64,000 bases of DNA from Nymphaea colorata. Lineage: Eukaryota > Streptophyta > Magnoliopsida > Nymphaeales > Nymphaeaceae. The stretch covers positions 23,391,716 through 23,455,715 of the forward strand of contig NC_045144.1 of assembly GCF_008831285.2 (NCBI RefSeq). Direction: 5' to 3'. A program made the translations under genes and the position numbers. Within the stretch, counting starts at the first letter, position 1, and every line of letters begins with the position of its first letter. Below, in pieces: positions 47,863 through 60,797 of the stretch. Under the pieces are notes generated by a model, which saw only the letters and a list, made by a program, of their open reading frames with translations, was not told where the DNA came from and did not search any database.

Positions 47863-50800
47863 CTACCGCGGTTCAAGAAAGCTTGTTGATCCATAGTCGG
47901 ATTCATTACAGTAACTCCAAAGTGCAGACGTTGGAAGGTTTTGAACAATGGAATTTCCACCTTCTGGAACATTATCTTCAATCTCCAGGGCCTCTTTCAG
48001 TCGGTTCAGAATGTCAGTCATGGTGGGTCGCGTGGCAGCTTTCTCTGCAGTGCATTTCCTAGCAGTCTTTGCCACAATCCATATGGAACTTTGGTTGTAC
48101 TGCCCTTGAAATCTTGGATCAACCACACTCACAATATCTTCTTGTAGAAGCTTGGGTGTAATCCATTGAACTATATGAACTGTTTCATCAGTTTTGAAAA
48201 TAGCAGGTCGGCCTGTGATCAGCTCAAAAAGAACTACACCAAAGCTGTAAACATCACTCTTTCTAGTAAGCATATTTGTACGGAAGTACCTGCAAATGAT
48301 GGATCAAAAACATATAAATTGCAAAAGGTGGAGAGTCATTTTGAAGGTTCATGCAAGAAAAAATGTTTAAACAATTGGACATACTCTGGATCTATATATC
48401 CGGGTGTGCCTGCAACTACAGTTAAGACACAAGCCGTGTCATCCACCTGGCTGAACTTTGAAAGCCCAAAGTCAGAGAGTTTTGCTTCCATTTTGTCATT
48501 TAAAAGAATGTTGGATGTCTTGACATCTCTATGGATGATTGATGGCCTACATCCTGAATGCAGATATTCAAGCCCTGCAGATCAAATTTATTGCTTACCA
48601 CTCGGATGACAAGAAAATGCCATTCTTTCATAAGATGCAATTACACACCTGATGCTGCACCTAATGCTATTTGAATTCGCTTTTTCCAGGGCAGTTCTTT
48701 CGGTGAATTATCTGACAACAAATTACAGTAACATCCTTGTAAGGCTTTTCAGTAATCTTTTCAGCCTTGAACTTTTTGAACCAAAAAAAGTATCACGACC
48801 AATTTTATGCACACATGCTTTTTCTTGAAGTTCCATGAGTCAATTATAAATGGAGACATTACAAGAGATAATTTTCATAATTGAAAAGAGAAATTTTTAT
48901 GCCTAGCTTTGAAAAAGAATCTGCACAGTCGAACTATATTACCTGCTAAAAGGTTATGTAAATTTCCATTTGGCATGTACTCATACATAAGGATCATTTT
49001 AGGATTTTCTTCACAGAATCCAACAAGAGAAACTAAGCATTTGTGATTAATCCCCATCAGCAACTTAACCTGCAACAGGGTTTAACTGTCCAATCAATCA
49101 TTAACTACAAAATCTTCTTTTTCTTGGGGAAATTTTTGGGTTGATGTAAACCTCTGATGTGAACTCTTTAAGTTCTCGAGTGAATGATTCGTTCAACATT
49201 TTAACAGCGACCTCGGCTCCATTTTTCAAGCGGCCATAGTAAACAGTCGCAGATCCTCCTTTACCAATGACTCTTTGAAAGTCATTAGTGATGCCAACAA
49301 TGTGTATATATGTGTAAACCAAGTCATTAACTGATCCCAGAGGTAGTCGTCTCTTATCAGCAACATCTGTGACAGAAAGGAAGCAGCGTAGGCAACAAAA
49401 GCAAAATGGGGCAGATAAAGTCATCCACCGTTTTGTGCACTGTATATACAAAGGAGAGTTGTAAAAAGTAAATGAACACCAACTGAAGCCACCGAGTCAG
49501 AGATGATCATCAATGTCATTTTAAGAGCTAATATATCTGCGCACTTTTTTTTTTCTTTTGTAATTTAATCTATTATGCTTACTTTGTTCATTATTGCAGA
49601 AGGCATGCATCGGTCTGATTGTTATTAATTTTCATTTAATATGGAGATTCCAGCCTTACTGGTTCCCTGTAGTAGATGTCACAAGCCCATTACATTTGCT
49701 GGGTTAGACGTAATTTCGGCAGCTTAAAAATAGACTTCCAGTATTTATGATATAAGAAATTGTATAGATATATTCCTTGTGTGTGTAAGATAGCTTGTTA
49801 ATCTCTTGAGGCCACAGTTCTTTCTCTTTAATTATTTTTAGTATTTTTCAGTAGGTAAAACGACCAAAATTGTGGGTACAATTACTAACCTTTCTGCCTT
49901 TTACTCTTGGTCCTTCTCATCATAAGAAGGATAATCAACAATATGATTCCGATACCAGCTACTGAGGATAGCACGATCAACACCACGGATAAAGTGCGAA
50001 ACTTATTTCCTTTTTGAACTTGATTGCATGAAGCATTTTGACAAAGCAGTGGATTGTTATCAAGTCTGCAAATATCGAAACCAAGTGAGACCTATGTCAA
50101 TTAAACATGGGGGTTTCCATGATGGGAATACCTTAAAGAAAGCCTGCCACTTTTAGCTCTTTCTTGCAAACTACTTGGAACTTGTCCAGTCAACTCATTG
50201 CTTGACAAATCCCTGAATTTAGATTCCCATGTTTTGAGATTAAAATAAGTGCTTATATAAAACTAGCCACAATCAAAGCCATACTCACACTGATGTTAGT
50301 TCTGCTAGCTCTCCTAAGAATAATGGTATTGGACCTTGCAAGTGATTTCCTGATAGATTCCTGCACCACAACATAAATTGATATTCAAAGAGAAAGCAGT
50401 GAATTACCAGACTGTTTGATTCAACTCTTTTACTTACAGTGATTGAATTTCAGTAAGCTCAGCAAAAGAGTTTGAAATTGTACCATTCAATTCACTGTTT
50501 GAAAGATCCCTGCATAACATGCACACTCAACATACTGAGCTTAAGGGGTGTGTTATTATCATGAAGTCGTATCCCGAGCACTTAGAATCATCTCAGGAGA
50601 CGTATATACACAATAATTTTACAGAAAGAAGATTGTACTTGCCACCTACACTGAAACAATTCTTGGTGGTGAAGAGCTATAACTGTCACACTCTACACCA
50701 CTCCAAGGATGATCCTGAGGTAGACATGGATCTGAGTGCCAATTCCGTTGTACGCCATAATGTTCCTTGAGTCCCATCATTGCAGTTGCTAAGAAGGTAT

Positions 50801-53019
50801 TCAGTTAGCCTTTCTGTCTTCACAGCATGAAACAAAGCAATTTGTACATAGCATTTGAGAAACAAAAATTTTATGGTTGGAGACCACTAACCATCTCTAA
50901 GAGAAGTTGCAGAGCTTGTGACATGTCTGACTTTGTATACTTGGAAACCATTGAGAATTGGACCCTGGGTGGAACTTGTTGGTACAGATATTGAGAATGA
51001 ATAATGGTTTGCACCTGTTATACTGGTTGAATATACAATTCTTGTGACAAGATACTTGAGAGAAAGCGGGCCAAAAAAGTAGCCCCCATTTTTCTTTATC
51101 ATCATACTTCTTGTTTGGTTGTCAGGAAGACGGACTAACTCTACAAAATGCATGAAGAAGTGGTAGGTTGAATCAGGTTCTGCATGCCATTCGACTTTTA
51201 TGTCACTGGTTGATGTCACTGCAGTTTGGAGGACAGAGGACGGCAAATCAATCCAATAACTTGTGTTATCCAGCACCTCATTTTTGGTGTTCAAAGAAAT
51301 GCCATATGCACTACTTACGGGTGTCCATATCCGATCATAATGGTCTTCTGGATACCTAGAAAATATAAGCTCTTTTAATATGCCAACTTCTATTATCAGT
51401 GAAATGTACAAATAAGATCAAGGGCATTGTCAAAGGATCCATTCTAGGATGCACACACAAATATCTCCATTTCTTCAACAAGACATAGTAATCACTATAT
51501 TGTTTAGACTTGCTATCTAGTTTCTTAATGCATGATAGCTCACTTATTTTAAAAACTTAAATAGAAGAAATTAGCGATCAGGAGAAATCACTCTTCTGAA
51601 AATATTAAGAATAGACCTGATAGAAAGGATGAAACAGTATTCCAAGGAAACAAGATATTAGAAAGATAAACTTCTCAAACTGCTATTGTCTAATATCTGG
51701 TCAGTATAATATCCTTGAGTAGGTAATTTTCTGCTGTTATTGCACTTGGTAATAGTAGTCACTTAAAACTAAAAGAGCATGTGGCTTACCTAATTTCTGC
51801 AGTTGCCCCCGTGTTAATGCGCATCAGAGTTACAAGGGAAAGCGATTTGCTGACCTTTGAAAAGATGCGATCATCAAGCTGTCGAAGCTCCAAACTAGAT
51901 ATGAAGGGTACCGAATCCGTTGTTTTTACCAAGCAAACATCCATTGAAGTTGTTATAGCTTCGGCAGTAATCTCAGTTGAAAGAATATGTGTTGAGTTAT
52001 CCAGCTTAATCGTGTCCCAAAAGTTAACACCCAGATAGAGATCAAACGTTGGGAGCACTTTCTTTCCGTCATAGTTTCCATACATAAAAGAAGCTCGAAC
52101 CAGGTAAGTTCTGCCCACTACTACTGGGGTCAAGTTGTAACAATTCCTGTTATAATCTGGAAAGCTCCTTAGCGTCGTATATACTTTTGGGTTGCTTAGA
52201 AAATCAGGATCGACCTGCATATTGGTTCCTGCATCTGTGTACATGTCATCTGGCACGTATACTAAACCAACCTCATTACTGAAATTTGAGTTTTTGGGCA
52301 GTCCGCAGTCGATATTGATAAAACCTGTTCAAAGAGTATCACTCTCTGTTATTTATCTTCAGATCTCCAAGACATTTCACATATATATGTTCATTACGTA
52401 CTAAGTTTTATATCTATATCTGAAGCTTTTTCAGGCTCTTATAAGAATTGCGGATTCAGTGCCATCCATATACCATGAAATATCACATCTTCTCTACTGA
52501 ATATCACTCTGTTCGACTGTTTAACATGTCTTCAAATGATCGAAAATACAATCGTCTGCTTTATAGAAAAAGCAAAACTATGTTGTAGAAACTAAGCTGC
52601 GGGGTAACGATTCACTGCTAAAGGCGTATTAAATATCAGTAGGTCGGATGTCAATGTGAATGCACGCAAAAACCATGCTTGGCGACTGTGATTCTGGATA
52701 GTCCTAGTGCAAGCCTCCGCCACTGGAACCCCTCAGATCCACCTTTGCTTAGACAAGCTTAATTGTGTGTCACAACAAAAAAAACACAATATATCTACTT
52801 ATACACACATTATGCAGGCCACTACTAAATTATGCGAATTGACCTCTCCTGATTAACAAACTGGTGACCTCTCTAAGTCGAGGATTTTGGGATTACAGCT
52901 ATTCAGGAATCATGTTACTTACCTTCTTGTCCATGGACCACGGTTCCCAGAAAAACAAAGAGCAAGTTCAGCTCAGCAGCCTTCACCATGATCACCATGC
53001 TTTGTTTTCTCATTATCAT
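47863..53019 (-). CDS. Malectin-like LRR receptor kinase (LRR-I type), 13 exons
   Basis: Plasma-membrane receptor-like kinase. Exons: 53019-52923, 52324-51790, 51355-50892, 50788-50650, 50509-50438, 50360-50289, 50212-50132, 50065-49890, 49366-49152, 49069-48943, 48711-48649, 48574-48385, 48289-47863. All introns are GT-AG, phases agree, and the product is 885 aa, normal for the family. Order: signal peptide ([14 protein letters not shown]), malectin-like domain (FINIDCGLP ... to about residue 335), the [20 protein letters not shown] block, three short LRRs on 72-, 72- and 81-bp exons, a transmembrane segment ([21 protein letters not shown]), and a kinase. The kinase keeps [34 protein letters not shown] and [10 protein letters not shown], so it is RD-type and looks catalytically competent. 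Arabidopsis relatives of this group act in immunity and development. The ligand is unknown. ATG 53019 was chosen; in-frame ATGs just after it (53013, 52998) are alternatives. Confidence 0.93.
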
Positions 53020-54190
53020 ATCTGTGTATGATACCAAGAGCAGGAAGAACAGAACAGAAGAGGGAGGCCAAGATGCTTCCTTTTCTATCTAGAATCTGCA
53101 CCTTGTAGGTGCGCCAATCGAGGAACCCTTCCCCTCAAACAAACCGCAGCATTTGCGCGACCTATAAAAGTTGTACGTTATATGCCGTAGAGTTTGGCTG
53201 CCACACTTGCAGAACACAGTCGCTTGTGATAAGCTTTCTGTCACAGTTGCTTCTTTTTGGATTTTGGTGTGTGATTTTGTTACGCTTGCCTACGTTTGGT
53301 TTAGACAATAGTATTTCCTTTTCTGTTTTCTTCGGAACACTTACTTACTGTGGGGGCCTCCTAAGAACCCATCAGCTGCTTTCACCGGACAAAGTGCTTC
53401 CATAACGTGCAGAGGAAGGCAGCTCCTGGGTGCAACACTTCAATTACAGGTGCATTGACTACAGTACAGTGGCAGCACAAGTCAACAAAGGGGACGAAAA
53501 TCACATAGAAAAACTCTCAAATCACAACAATGGCAGGACAAGCTGCTTCGGCACGCTGGGTTTGGGGCGACATGAGAGGAGGCCATGGCCCATTTCTGTC
53601 TCCCACTCCAGCAGGCCCGCTCCCCCCCATGCCGTGCTCCGGCGAACCATCGGCGAGAGGGTTCGCCGATGCATAGGTGGGCCGGGCCTACAATGACATC
53701 TCGTGTTAGAGGACACATGCTTGGAAGACTAAATCCAAGTCCTTTTAAGATTTGACTCAGTCGCAACTGGGCTTGCATTATCAGCCAACTAGGCATGGGA
53801 CCCAATCCCCATAATGCATGTGAAGGAAATTTTTGAATTCCCGGTGGAAGAAGGGACCCATTGTAACGGGCTGGTGGCAAACTCACTTGATCCAGTTGTC
53901 ATGCAATAAAATGAATCCTGCCCTTCAATCTCCTCAGAATCCCAAAAAAACTTGAACGCTTTAATCCTTGGATTTTTCACCCATCAATCTGGTGGGGCAC
54001 CTTAAGAGAGAGAGAGAGGAGGGGCATGAGGGGTCGAAGAAGTAAAAAACTTTCATCTTTTTCCTTATCAGGTGAGTTTTAGGGTGCTTAGAGACCTAGA
54101 TATGAAGCAAAATAACTATCAATTAAAGTATTGTGTATCTACTATTAATATAATTGTAGTGTAGAAAAGTAGTGTTCATCAAAATCAAAA
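53020..54190. other. 5' flank of the receptor kinase; nothing firmly recognised
   Basis: No named gene. The region 53480-53890 has higher GC and a 134-codon minus frame (53886-53482) without a recognised domain. A short (GA)n tract lies at 54006-54020. No TATA box could be assigned confidently to the kinase gene. Confidence 0.3.
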
Positions 54191-54499
54191 CTCATGAGTG
54201 AACTTTCATCGATATGTTAGTCCCACCAGCTACGCTACACCAAAGAAGCTATCAATAATGATGAAGAAACAAACAAAAGGAAGTGGTGATGAATATATAT
54301 ATATACACACACTTATCCATGGGAGCTCATTTCTGCCATGTGGTGGATGTTCTTCAATAGTTAAAGTTCAAAAGTATAGATACTTTGCTATGGTTTATGG
54401 TACCGTGGCAGTTAATAGTGTCTTTAGTGATGATTTATATTTGTTTAAAGACGAATTTCTAAATTTTAGCCATGTGGCAACACAATGCTTTTCATCTCA

Positions 54500-54601
54500 C
54501 AGCCTCCTTTCATGCAGACTATCATATATATATATATATATATATATACATCTCACAGCCTCCTTTCATGCAGACTATCATATATATATATATATATACA
54601 C
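54500..54601. repeat. Tandem duplication containing (AT)n
   Basis: 'tctcacagcctcctttcatg' plus 'cagactatc' and an AT run appears twice in a row, with the AT run of different length in each copy. Confidence 0.85.
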
Positions 54602-54604
54602 ACA

Positions 54605-54930
54605 CCAAACTATTAGGTTAAGACAAAAGCCAAATCGTTAAAATGTGCTAATTAATATATATATTAAGTTGATCATTTTTTGGAGTTGAACAACATTTTA
54701 ATAACAAGCAAAAATGAACTACTCCCATAGAATCAACGTTTTGATAGGAGAAGAGTTCACATTTTTCATTAAAAAAAACTTAATCAGAACATGTTTAATT
54801 AAAATAGTTTCTATAAATATAGTAAGACGTTTACATTATATTTAAAATATTTTTTTAATGAAATTTAAAGAGTCTAGCTTCTATCCCTGCAGTAATGTTT
54901 GGCATCTACCAACTACTCTCTCTCTCTTTT

Positions 54931-54971
<41 letters not shown>

Positions 54972-55297
54972 GAAAAATCAATGTTGCTAGATGCCCAATA
55001 TACGCTGCTGCATGGTTAAAGTGAAAAAATTGTCGCTACAAGAACTACAAATTGTTGTCATGCCATTTTATCGACTGGTTTTTAGTGACCAAATTTTAAA
55101 ATTTCATTGTCGGTAACATCCAACACCCAATATTGAATAAGACTATTCGTGGACCCCTTGGCCTGTCTTTCTTCTTTTTTCGATTTTAAAATCTGATTCC
55201 TCCTATAAAAAATGATGGATGAATTTGGAAAGACCCTTGAGTGCTCTTTACATCGATGACTCAAATCAGCAGCGAAGACTCTCTCTCTATCTCTCTC

Positions 55298-55333
<36 letters not shown>

Positions 55334-55990
55334 GACACACACAAAATCTATCGGATGCTAGATTGCTGATTAAAACTCAGAAGACCCATCAAGAAAAGCA
55401 CTGTAAGCTATTGCTAAAAGTACCATGCTATTGTATATTTTACCCTGCAAAGGTCCAAGGTCCAGTTAACTGTCATTTACGCTCCGATGACAATTTTTTT
55501 TCATGAGAAAATTTTAAGTTTTAATAAGTGGATCTGATCGCCGGTTGATTAAAACTTAATTTTTTCATTTATCGCTAAAACTATCATAAAACATTGGTAC
55601 ATCATAAACCGTTGCTAATGTCAATGGATTCTCCTTTCTTAAATGACAAATTTTTAAGTTTTAACATCCAAGTATGACAGCATTGAACTGCATTATGTAT
55701 AATTAATTGGTAAATACCCGACCACTTGGATAAAAGATAAAACCAAACCACTTAAAGTTGTGTTGCAAATTATTTTAAACAAAATGTGAACATGCTATGC
55801 AGCTATTGTGTTTACAATTTAATATTACTCACATTTTAGTTCAATTTATTTTTTTTTTAAAAATCGACTTTTGTACTATCACAACTTCGATGTTATAAGA
55901 GCAGTCCATTTTTTTTACTATTAAAAAACATTTCGAATTAAAAAGAAACTAACTTAGTACATGCTCCACTCAAATAACTCTTAATACTAT
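54605..55990. repeat. Cluster of AT-anchored dispersed repeats
   Basis: No gene. 54640-54950 matches 41000-41310. 55707-55981 matches 3575-3858. 54970-55700 shares text with 43940-44390. The copies are separated by (CT)n(AT)n tracts at about 54915-54971, 55278-55329 and 55988-56010. Confidence 0.55.
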
Positions 55991-56010
55991 ATATATATAT
56001 ATATATATAT

Positions 56011-57006
56011 AACAATTTCCCCTTCTATCGATGGCTTTGCCCGGCATCTCCCTCATTGGTTACGCAGAACGCGTTTTGTGGAAATTTTGAGTTTCGATCA
56101 CTAAAAATTCTTGCCCTTTAAGCTAACCTGATTGGTTTTGCATATAAGGTGCCTAATTTCAAGTCAATGGACACGGATTTCCTTCACGAATGACCAATTC
56201 TTTATACTTTATTGGAAAAAAAGCTACGCCTTGTCATTTCAGTTTAGAAAGTAGTAATTAAAATTCCAACACACGACGGCCGACGCGTCGAGGCATGACC
56301 GATTTTGACGTAAAACTTTGGAATGTGGACCAGGTGGGGGAATTAGGGCCAAATTGCAAATGGCAAATATTACAAAAAACCTCCAAAGGCTAGAGGTTCA
56401 CAACAACTTGCGGAAAATCTCAATTAGAGAATGTGTTTACAGAAGCATTAACATCAACAGATCAGATTTGAATTAGAGAATGTGTTTACAGAAGCATTAA
56501 CATCAACCGATCAGATTTGAATATGATATAACTTTAACCACATCCAATTTTTCAGATATTTACTTATTCAGATTTGAACTCTAATGTGAATATGAATACA
56601 AACAAAGAAAAGTTATATATCTGAATCTGAATCCAAAATCTGATTTTACAATTCAAATTCAATTTGAATTTGATTTTTACATTCATATCTGGATCCGAAG
56701 CCAAAATTTTAAACTGAATTTGGCCTATGTTCAAAATATAAGAACATTAAATGTATATTATTTTTAAATACATCCAATTCGAAACTGAATCTGATTGGAT
56801 ATTTATATATATATAAATATGATCAGATATCATTTCTTAAATCCGAAAGGGATCTGATTTTTTAATTGGATATTAATTTTTTTTTTCATATCCAATTTTT
56901 GTTGAAGTAGGATATCCAATCCACATGGATAGATTGTTCATCCTAATAGAAAGATAAGATTTTTAAAGCCTGCAAAATATGCTTGTAGTTCCTAAACCAT
57001 ACTCTT
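56011..57006. repeat. Non-coding; 49-bp duplication and 'gaatctgaatcc' repeat region
   Basis: A 49-bp unit ('aattagagaatgtgtttaca' onward) is tandemly duplicated at 56422-56519 with one or two differences. From about 56520 to 56940 the sequence is built of degenerate 'tccaatttgaatctgattt' words like those at 34740-35090 and 59660-60010. Confidence 0.55.
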
Positions 57007-57720
57007 TTAGCAATTGAAAAAGGAAAGGAACTGCTCAACCCCTATCTCCTGTACAAACAAAACAAATTTCTTGAAGGATTTTCTCCAGCAGGTGGGTGTT
57101 ACAACAACAAGATTGAAGATATATATACAAAATTCTTCAGCAGTCCACCTGTTATCATAATCTGCAACTCTAATTCCTACCTTTAAAATAAACTTGCTTC
57201 TTCTGCTGATCAGAAAAGTAACCATTTGCTTGTTAGCAGCCTGCACCATGATCGACTGAATTATGATATCAGCCTGTCTAAAAGAGGGCCAGGGATCTGG
57301 CTGGATGGCTGTCATCAACCAAAAGGAAATTTCCTTCTTGAAGTTTTCCGGCCATTTAAGATTGCTCATTAGACCTGAAATATCTTCCCACAGCTTTACA
57401 CAGATCATCTCAGATCCCACACAGCATTTCTAGTTTTCCAAATGTGCCAGAACAAAATTTGGGAATGAGGGTCTCCAACATTTCCTTATGAGGACTCTTT
57501 AAAATTTCACACTCCACCACCATTGGAAAGCCGTTATGATAGAAACAGGCAGTTTACAGTTTATTAGCAACATTGAACTTTTTTTTTTAAGAAATTTCCA
57601 AGTTTCAATTTCCTTTCTGTTTTTAATACCATGATAAATATCTGTTGCCATCAAATTGAGAGCAGGAAAACCTCTCCATGTTAGTGTATGATCATCAGCA
57701 TCAGTCAAGTCAATTCAATA
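57007..57720 (-). pseudogene. Unassigned decayed reading frame
   Basis: Two minus-strand frames, 57708-57499 (DDHTLTWRGFPALNLMATDIYHGIK) and 57420-57007 (ISFWLMTAIQPDPWPSFRQADIIIQSIMVQAANKQMVTFL), look coding-like in composition and lie in series with a broken joint. The family was not recognised. The 3' end of a retroelement ORF or a host gene fragment are both possible. Confidence 0.3.
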
Positions 57721-58046
57721 TCCTGCTGGAAATGAAATTAAGCTAGAGGGAAACAGTCAGAGTTCTCAACTTTCACCTAGGAAGATTCCCTGCAAGTGAG
57801 CAGTTGACATTTCAGCCCATCCTTTCAAATGTCTCTTCTGTTGATCTGACGATAAATATGTGAGCAGACCGAAACCCCATTTGCTTAACTATATTTTGAC
57901 CGCACGGACATTACCAATATTCTATTGTGCATTGAAACCTACTTCTTCCCAGCCCCACGACAGACTTGGCCTGCACGACATGTTAGGTTTAACTTTAAAA
58001 GACCATAAACTGTGAGTTTTTACATATTTAAGGAGGACAAGACCTA
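57721..58046. other. No gene recognised
   Basis: Mixed-composition sequence without open frames of note, ending at the TA flank of the MITE. Confidence 0.3.
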
Positions 58047-58441
58047 GGGCTGTTCATGAGCGAACTGAATTGAGTCAACTTGAACTCTGCTCAAGCTCGA
58101 GTCGAATTCAATTTCATTAACTCGAGCTCGACTTGAGCTCTTAAAACTCGAACTCGGTTCGATTCAACCAAGCCAAACATTTCATTAAAAATTTATTTTT
58201 TTAAAAGAGAGAGGCAGGCAGCATATGGATTTAAACACGGAACCCCCCACATACCAATCATGTGCATACCTATTTGAGCAATCTACTTTTTTTTTATAAT
58301 TTTATGAGATGTATTTTATATATCTTCTTCTTCGAGCTTAACCGAGCCGAACCCACTTAATTCAAGCTCGACTCGTTTAGGTTATTGAGTTCATTTTTTA
58401 ATTCGAACTCAACTCGTTTAGCTCGACTCATTGAACAGCCC
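58047..58441. mobile_element. MITE with TA target duplication
   Basis: A 395-bp element with inverted ends GGGCTGTTCA...TGAACAGCCC, flanked by TA on both sides (58045-58046 and 58442-58443). Just inside, both arms consist of 'gagctcgactcg'-type words that pair as a longer imperfect inverted repeat. No coding capacity. TA duplication and inverted ends point to the Tc1/mariner-type MITEs, although the TIR sequence is not the Stowaway consensus. Confidence 0.7.
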
Positions 58442-60587
58442 TACTTGAAACATTTGTGAATAAGAAACAACCCAAAAACTAGAGAGAGGTGAATTGTTTT
58501 CTTTAGAAAACGTCATGTTCCTGTTCAACTGTTGATTTGGGAGAAATCATGGGCATTCCCATCCAAATAACAAAATGCGGAAGATGAAAGTGAACGATGC
58601 CCTTATAAGGCGTCTTCTTCTTGGACAGCAATTCGGATGCACTTTGTTTCAACAGTATCGAATCATCATAAGTCATTCCAGTCAGAAGCTTGTGCACATC
58701 AATGACATTGTCAAGCACCCAACAGCACCTCCATCGCCCGCCCATCACGCCCAAAATGACGTTTTCAGTGGAAAAAAAAAACAGAAGAAACCCTCCCAGC
58801 TTTTACAAAGCCTAGATGAAAACCAGGTTTCACCAACCCGGGTTTCTTAAAAATCCAGTTTCGTGCGTAGCCAAACAAGTCGAAATGTTTTGGAGCAAAA
58901 TATGCATCGAAAACATGGCTTTAGTTTTGGTACGTGTTTTTGTATGAATTTTCAGATTGAGGAAGTGCATGGCTGTTGCTGTTCAAATTTGAAAAATACT
59001 TGTTTTTTTTTTTTTTTTTTTTTTTTAGCTTGGGCCTTGACATGCATGAATTCTGTCTCAAGATGCCTAATCTTCCATCAAAACTTTCCCAAGTATTTTT
59101 TGTTGCAAGCGGTAAACTATAGTTTACGGGGGTCAAAATAGAAATTTTCAAAAATTTTATATATATATTAAACTATTTTTTTTTTAGATTTACATATACA
59201 TTTTTTTAATTTTTTAAAATGGGACCAAGGCCACCTTCTCTTCACCCCTGGTTTTCAGGGTCTCCTCATTTCTTATTTGAGCCAGGTTAACTTGTTGAGA
59301 GGATTCTGGTAGAGGTGCCAATTGTCTATTTTCCCATTTGAAAGCTAGATTTTGAAGTGAAGAACGGGTAGGTACAAGTCTAGAATTAAATTCTATCACT
59401 TATGTGGACCAATGGCCCTCTTGGAAGGCAGATGTCAACGTATATTAAGAAGGAGTGGCCATCAACAATCCAACGGATGGACGGATTCACGAATGTCAAA
59501 GTAGTCGGTAAAAGAAATGGGAAGAGAAGATGCTTTGAAATAAAGAAGGGCAATGACATAGTTGGTTAGAGAGAATCTGTGTAGAACGTGCATCATTATG
59601 GGTACTTTTCCTTTAAATTGTAAATGGAGAGATTTCAGCACTAGTTGATGACAGTACTTATGGATGCCAACGAATCGGATTCGAATAAGATGTATTATTT
59701 ACCATATCCGACTTAACGGATATTTACATTTTGGGATTTGCATTTAAATAAAAAATACTTCTATACCATATCCAAATTCAATTTTTAAGTTGCATCCAAA
59801 ATCTGATCCAAATTCGATTTCCAAGTTTACATCCGAAATCCAATCCAAATCTGATTTCTAAGTTTACATCAGAATCCAATTTTCAAGTTTACATGCGACT
59901 CCAACTTTTTACAATGTTTATCTAACCTAATCCAAGTCTGAATTTGAGTTGATATCTGAATCTGAACATCTGAATTCCAATTTCACTAATTTGCTCATCT
60001 CAAATATCTATAGCTGTATTGTGGATCTGAAATAATCATAGTAAAATTTAACGATGCAAATATAAAACATAGTTTTTCTAAAAAATTAATCAGGTATATG
60101 AAGGAAAGAAAAAAAAACACAGCTATAAGAGAACCTGCTCATAAAAGGAGGCGATCACATTCATTATAAGTTCATAATAATATCTTCTAGTTTAAAACAT
60201 GACATCAAATGGTTTCAGTCACAACATGTTCAAACAAGTTAGTAGCGAAATCAGTAATCATCCACAAACAAATTTGACATTTTCATCATATTTTTCAGCA
60301 TCCAAATGACATCTGGATCAAGAAAAACATAATCAACTGAATGTAAAACTTCAAAAATTCCTGCGTTTTGACTATTTAATTGCCCTACAAGCACAATTTC
60401 ATGAAAGAACGATATCAAACAGAAGGCCCAAAATCTAGGTTCGTAGCAGTAACGAGAATACCTAATATACTTAGACCAAAATCAGGTAAAAACAAATTCA
60501 TAGCAGTCAGATTACTAGAACTAATTATGTCAAAAGTTTCTTGCGAAAATCAAGTGAAAACAAAAGCCCATTGAACCAGTTCATCAT
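58442..60587. other. Non-coding stretch
   Basis: No gene recognised. A T homopolymer of about 26 bp lies at 59002-59027. The 59660-60010 part is a third copy of the degenerate 'aatccaaatctgattt' region. Short open frames here have no domains. Confidence 0.4.
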
Positions 60588-60797
60588 TCACCTACATCTA
60601 CAAATCAAATTTTCAGTTTTCTTATTTGTAGGATTACGATTGTTGTCAATATCTTGACCATTTTGTTGGTTACACATTTGATCTCCTTTCCTAATTTTCT
60701 GATCGACCATATCGACAATAGTTTTAGCCACCGCAGCTGCCTTCCGTTGATCTTTATCCACTGCAGCTACCTTGTGGGGATCATTATCTTCAATAGG
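60588..60797 (-). repeat. Start of the 3' LTR of copia element 4
   Basis: On the minus strand a CTTGAGGGGGCC polypurine tract (about 60808-60797) is followed by TATTGAAGATAATGATCCCC, the expected position of the LTR start (a TG start would be TGTTGAAG). The LTR end was not found. The RNase H frame continues open through the tract to 60588. Confidence 0.5.

Noticed and set aside
53482-53886. A 134-codon minus frame in a GC-richer patch
   Set aside because: No recognisable domain, overlapping open frames on both strands, and no splice or start context; left as unassigned flank.
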